A stretch of 11,825 nucleotides of DNA from Saccoglossus kowalevskii (lineage: Eukaryota > Hemichordata > Enteropneusta > Harrimaniidae). The notes beneath the pieces were generated by a model. That model did not search any database and was not told the origin of the DNA. It worked only from the letters and a program-made list of their open reading frames with translations. The stretch covers positions 179,566 to 191,390 of the forward strand of contig NW_003109981.1 of NCBI RefSeq assembly GCF_000003605.2, given 5' to 3'. Position numbers and translations under genes: made by a program. The first letter of the stretch is position 1. Every line of letters starts with the position of its first letter. Positions 9,108-11,825 of this stretch are shown here, piece by piece.

Positions 9108-9890
9108 TCATGTGTGTGAACCGTACCCTCGCCACTTAACGAAATATTCCACGCGGCCTTTACGTTTTCTCTTGCGCAGCACTTTCTCCACAACGTACAA
9201 TGCATCATCGTCCTTTACGATTATCTGAAGTTCTTCTTCGTAGAAAGTACCTTCCAACATTTTACCGTTGTATTCTGAAATTTTGTAAACAGGTGGTTGT
9301 CTGTTGAGACGACCAACAATCGTGAATACCTCTTTGGTCCAATTGGGCAAGTATCCTTTCTTGAAAACGTGTTTAGTTTTACTGATTCTGAGTTTATAAA
9401 TCTTCTTTTTTCTCCCCTTTTTCTCTGTGCTTACTTACATCACCGTACAATATGTCTCTGACCTTTTTCTGGTTCGCGTAGGTAAGGAGTGAGGGTTTGG
9501 TATTTATACTTCTGTGATGGGTATTGTTGTAAGAACGTACCATGTCGTCTAATACAGGCAAATAAGTCAACGTGTTGTTCTTCGTGAAATATCTGAACAT
9601 TTTCTCCTTGATGGTTCTGCTGTACCTCTCCACAACACTGGCTTTAGTCTCATTGCCTGTAGTAAAGAACGTAATGTCTTCGCTCTTGAGGTAGTTTTCA
9701 AAAAGTCTGTGAATTCAGTTCCTCTGTATATGTGCAAAACGTCGGGGCGACGCCCCTTCTCGTGTATTTTCCCGAAATGCCTCGACCAAACTCGCCCCTC
9801 TCTTGTCTTTCAAAGGTACGACAAAAGCATATTTCGAAAAAAACGTCAATACACGTCAATAAGAACGTGTATCCTCTGTGGCAGTGGCAG
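9108..9890 (-). pseudogene. rve-family (retrovirus-like) integrase with chromo-type C-terminus, N-truncated and multiply frameshifted
   Basis: The integrase inserts the linear element into host DNA. The remnant starts inside the catalytic core at GYTFLLTCIDVF (about 9878-9843). The N-terminal zinc-binding part and the strand with the first catalytic Asp are absent, and the frame is fused to the upstream gene. Frame changes follow at the A7 run 9837-9843, at T4 9767-9770, near 9704 and at T6 9406-9411. In GRRPDVLHIYRGTEF the residue at the second catalytic position is Tyr (codon 9726-9728), where the family has Asp. The catalytic Glu (9628-9630) is present in ASVVERYSRTIKEKMFRYF, about 33 residues on, the usual spacing. 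An SH3-like segment follows (NWTKEVFTIVGRLNRQPPVY), then a chromo-type end (VVEKVLRKRKRKGRVEYFVK, WRGYG) that stops at 9108. It is clearly inactive. Confidence 0.85.
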
Positions 9891-9959
9891 TGGATACGTT
9901 TGATAAACGAAAGCAAAGCTGGACAACGTGGATCCATCACGACCGACTGCACCAAAGTG

Positions 9960-10507
9960 AGATTTGACATTTTCATAACTTCGGCAAATTCTCTCCAACC
10001 TGTGGGGGTGAAATTCTTCCTTTTGCGCAAGAAATCATTGACTAAATCGATGGCGTGCATGCCTGGAATGGATTGTCCATCAATGATTAATTCACCGTTT
10101 TCAACCCAGTCAACCAGTTGGTTCTGTTTAACTTTCTGAAGTAGGAGCTTCGCTTTTCTCTGCATGCTCTTGGGAAAACTTTGTAAGACTTCGGATGTAA
10201 TTTGATCCGGCACACCGTCTTTGTCAGGTTGAGATTCCCGATCGGCTACAGCGACAGCACTGGGTAATTGCTGCGTAACGGGGATTGGAATTGGTAGGTT
10301 TTTCTTCTCCCACAACAACAAGTACTTGCGCAGAACTTGTTTGACCTTTTCGTCTTCAGGCAACTCTTCCTTTTGCGTTATGTCGTTCATGTCTCTATCC
10401 AGCAAAGTCAATGATTTCACCACAGGTCTCGTCATTTGAGCATTCTGTCTTTGAATGGTAGATAATAGCTCAGCAGAGACTAAAGCCATCTTCTTCACGG
10501 ATTCCAT
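9960..10507 (-). CDS. conserved Maverick/Polinton-cluster protein of unknown function, 3' end fused to integrase remnant
   Basis: ATG (10505-10507) starts directly after the TAG of the gene before it. About 180 codons are open and look family-like. They begin MESVKKMALVSAELL, then ELPEDEKVKQVLRKYLLLWE, LPIPIPVTQQLPS, and a Pro/Asp-rich linker. After that comes a C-terminal module: PKSMQRKAKLLLQKVKQNQ, GELIIDGQSIPG, HAIDLVNDFLRKRKNFTPTG and WREFAEVMK. From memory this arrangement recurs beside the capsid genes of Mavericks in invertebrate genomes, but I know no function. The module with the ending LVND-LR-RKNF-P-GW may be a binding domain; that is inference. After about residue 180 (near 9968) the similarity ends. 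The frame runs through unrelated sequence into integrase core sequence and stops at 9698, giving a 269-codon chimeric frame made by deletion. Confidence 0.6.
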
Positions 10508-10827
10508 CTATTTAAGACCGTGTAGGGGAGGGGGTATGCTCGAAATCAAGGGAGCAATAAAGGCGGCCAGGAAACCCCCTTTCTGAACCAGAATTTTTTC
10601 TTTTTCTTGACTGGAGTTTTTTTATTGGACAGTGCTCGGAGATGTTTCACGTACAACGCCAATTTTCGTCTCTGACTAGGCGATAGCTGGACGTTCCCTT
10701 TCAACACATTGAGCGAGCATTCGCACAGACACTGTATCAAGTCACTAGAGGCTCCATCAATTATCCCCTTTTGTTGTTTCGAGTTGGCCTTGTACAATAC
10801 GAAGAGAAAATCAGCGTTCTTTCACAT
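10508..10827 (-). pseudogene. small basic Maverick-cluster protein with hydrophobic C-terminus, broken at codon 2 and near its end
   Basis: This is a family of about 105 residues seen beside Maverick capsid genes. It is highly basic in the middle and ends in a Gly-rich hydrophobic segment; its role in the virion is unknown, and a core or membrane-associated role is inference. ATG (10825-10827) is followed at once by TGA (10822-10824). The frame then continues KNADFLFVLYKANSKQQKG, SSDLIQCLCECSLNVLKGNV and QLSPSQRRKLALYVKHLRAL up to a Lys-rich run. At the T6 run (10594-10599, plus strand) the frame changes. The second frame gives ILVQKGGFLAAFIAPLISSI and ends at TAG 10508-10510, which abuts the next ATG. 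The clean abutment and the hydrophobic tail support this second frame as the original one. Confidence 0.65.
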
Positions 10828-10870
10828 ACGGCAATGACTGAAATGACTGAGGATGGAAAACTGTCTTTTT

Positions 10871-11512
10871 TTATACCATTCTCACATACACTATCGGTAC
10901 TTGAGATGAAAGTATGTTCGTTCAGATGCGTACTTCCTGAGGGGTGTCTGGCATCAGATCCACGAGGAGGTATCCGTGAAGTTTTTGGGTGGCATCGGTG
11001 AATGCCTCCTGAAGAAACTTAATGTTTCCAGGGTACATTTGCTTAGCCAGAACGTTGACTTGTGACGCGTCCCTCGGATTTTTAAACAGGAAAATGTAGT
11101 GCATGTTGAGACTGTTGGTTATCGATTGCCTGCCCTGATGAAAGATTTTGTAAAATCAGAATCACGGATAAGTTTCGATGGTGGGATCCCTTCATGAAGA
11201 ACTGGGCGATTTGTTTATCATTACCCGTTTCTGTCATCAGATCATCTATCATCAACAAGTTTCTTATAGCCGGGTCGATTATATTCTACCAATATCTGGA
11301 GGTACCCCTTTGATAAAACGAATTCGAGGCACTGTCTTCATCATTTCCAAATAGGCTGGCTGAAACTCGCCGTAGCACCATTAAATAACGTCTGGCGGTG
11401 GAGATATGACGCTGTCACATTGTTATAATATCTGTTTGACTAAAAACGTCTTCCCAGACTGTGTTAGACCGCACACGAGAGAGGTACATGGATGTTTAAA
11501 TCTTGCATACAT
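10871..11512 (-). pseudogene. FtsK/HerA-type genome-packaging ATPase (Maverick/Polinton), broken
   Basis: This ATPase pumps the viral genome into the capsid. ATG (11510-11512) gives MYARFKHPCTSLVCG with Walker A GLTQSGKT at 11447-11470. TAA stops occur in that frame at 11423-11425, 11381-11383 and 11279-11281, with family-like WCYGEFQPAYLEMMK between the last two. Near 11280 the homology moves to another frame, with the Walker B region NLLMIDDLM (about 11261-11235) and MKGSHHRNLSVILILQN, a typical motif. It shifts again near 11136 to the frame with NSLNMHYIFLFKNPRDASQV and LAKQMYPGNIKF. This frame reaches TGA at 10922-10924. About 16 further codons resemble the usual family tail and end at TAA 10871-10873, so the TGA may also be premature. 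At about 210 codons it is near family size. Confidence 0.85.
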
Positions 11513-11529
11513 GACGATATAATAGGACC

Positions 11530-11715
11530 TCACTCGTTATCATGTCTCTTTTTACGTTCTTCAATGTACTTTTTCAACATCTAGTTTAAAACAAAATAAG
11601 GCATTGTGCATAAGCCTGAATAGATGAGTGATAGAACCACGTCCGATTTGGTAGAGCCCATGTGATGGTTCAAATGGATGAATGGAGGGTAACGCATGAT
11701 CTATATCACGATTTA
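11530..11715 (-). pseudogene. possible small gene remnant upstream of the packaging ATPase
   Basis: One minus-strand frame, open from about 11715 to TGA 11561-11563, contains HGLYQIGRGSITHLFRL and then NALFCF. A second frame, from ATG 11578-11580 to TGA 11530-11532, gives the charged tail LKKYIEERKKRHDNE just before the ATPase ATG. Read together they would look like one short protein with a hydrophobic middle and a charged end, split by a frameshift near 11575. The first frame has no obvious start codon. QIGRGS also occurs in the pX-like gene, see findings. Low certainty: this could be chance. Confidence 0.28.
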
Positions 11716-11825
11716 TATTTTTTTAGAAACCGAATGGGAGGGTACAGTAATCAACTTGTATCACCCGTTTGTCATACACTCAACTGTACGTTTTAACTTT
11801 TTCTCTATTAAATAATCAATCTCCC
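11716..11825. other. AT-rich end of window, nothing recognised
   Basis: No motif of DNA polymerase B or a terminal repeat was seen. The element, if complete, continues to the right of the window. Confidence 0.4.

Noticed and set aside
8305-10924. Alternative genetic code with TGA read as an amino acid
   Set aside because: TGA interrupts three or four genes, but TAA (protease, ATPase) and TAG (penton) also interrupt coding sequence, and frameshifts are frequent. General decay explains all of it.
11581-11825. DNA polymerase B or right terminal repeat at the window edge
   Set aside because: No polymerase motif was found in any frame, and no inverted match to the 5493-5850 segment was seen.

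Overview
The window looks like nuclear DNA of an animal, probably an aquatic invertebrate. It is AT-rich, has no bacterial operon signals, carries several minisatellite-like repeats, and contains a decayed copy of a large virus-like DNA transposon of the Maverick/Polinton (adintovirus-like) class. I cannot name the species.

Positions 1 to about 5490 hold no gene I can support. They contain a degenerate repeat of about 84 bp (990-1348), a compact inverted-repeat cluster (1580-1634), a 26-bp tandem array with a 395-bp higher-order duplication (2014-2750), and about seven copies of a diverged repeat of about 142 bp centred on GTCACGTGAC (4290-5160). From about 5493 the sequence changes to a segment with repeated TGACGTCA-type sites, which may be the left terminal region of the mobile element.

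From 11512 down to 6201 there is a packed, single-direction (minus strand) cluster. In transcription order it holds the packaging ATPase, a small basic protein with a hydrophobic C-terminus, a conserved element protein of unknown function, an rve integrase with an SH3-like and chromo-type C-terminus, a penton-like minor capsid protein, a small pX/pVI-like virion protein, the double-jelly-roll major capsid protein, and an adenain-type maturation protease. A possible small gene remnant precedes the ATPase. This is the morphogenesis and integration half of a Maverick/Polinton. The protein-primed DNA polymerase B and the other terminal repeat are not in the window and could lie beyond the right edge.

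Almost every gene is broken by in-frame stops, single-base frameshifts (many in homopolymer runs) or internal deletions. The integrase has lost its N-terminal part, and a Tyr stands at the position of its second catalytic Asp. Gene spacing is still 0-43 bp at most of the junctions that can be read. This is a fairly recent molecular fossil in which gene order, start and stop junctions and most motifs survive but no complete set of proteins can be made, unless some of the frameshifts are assembly errors.
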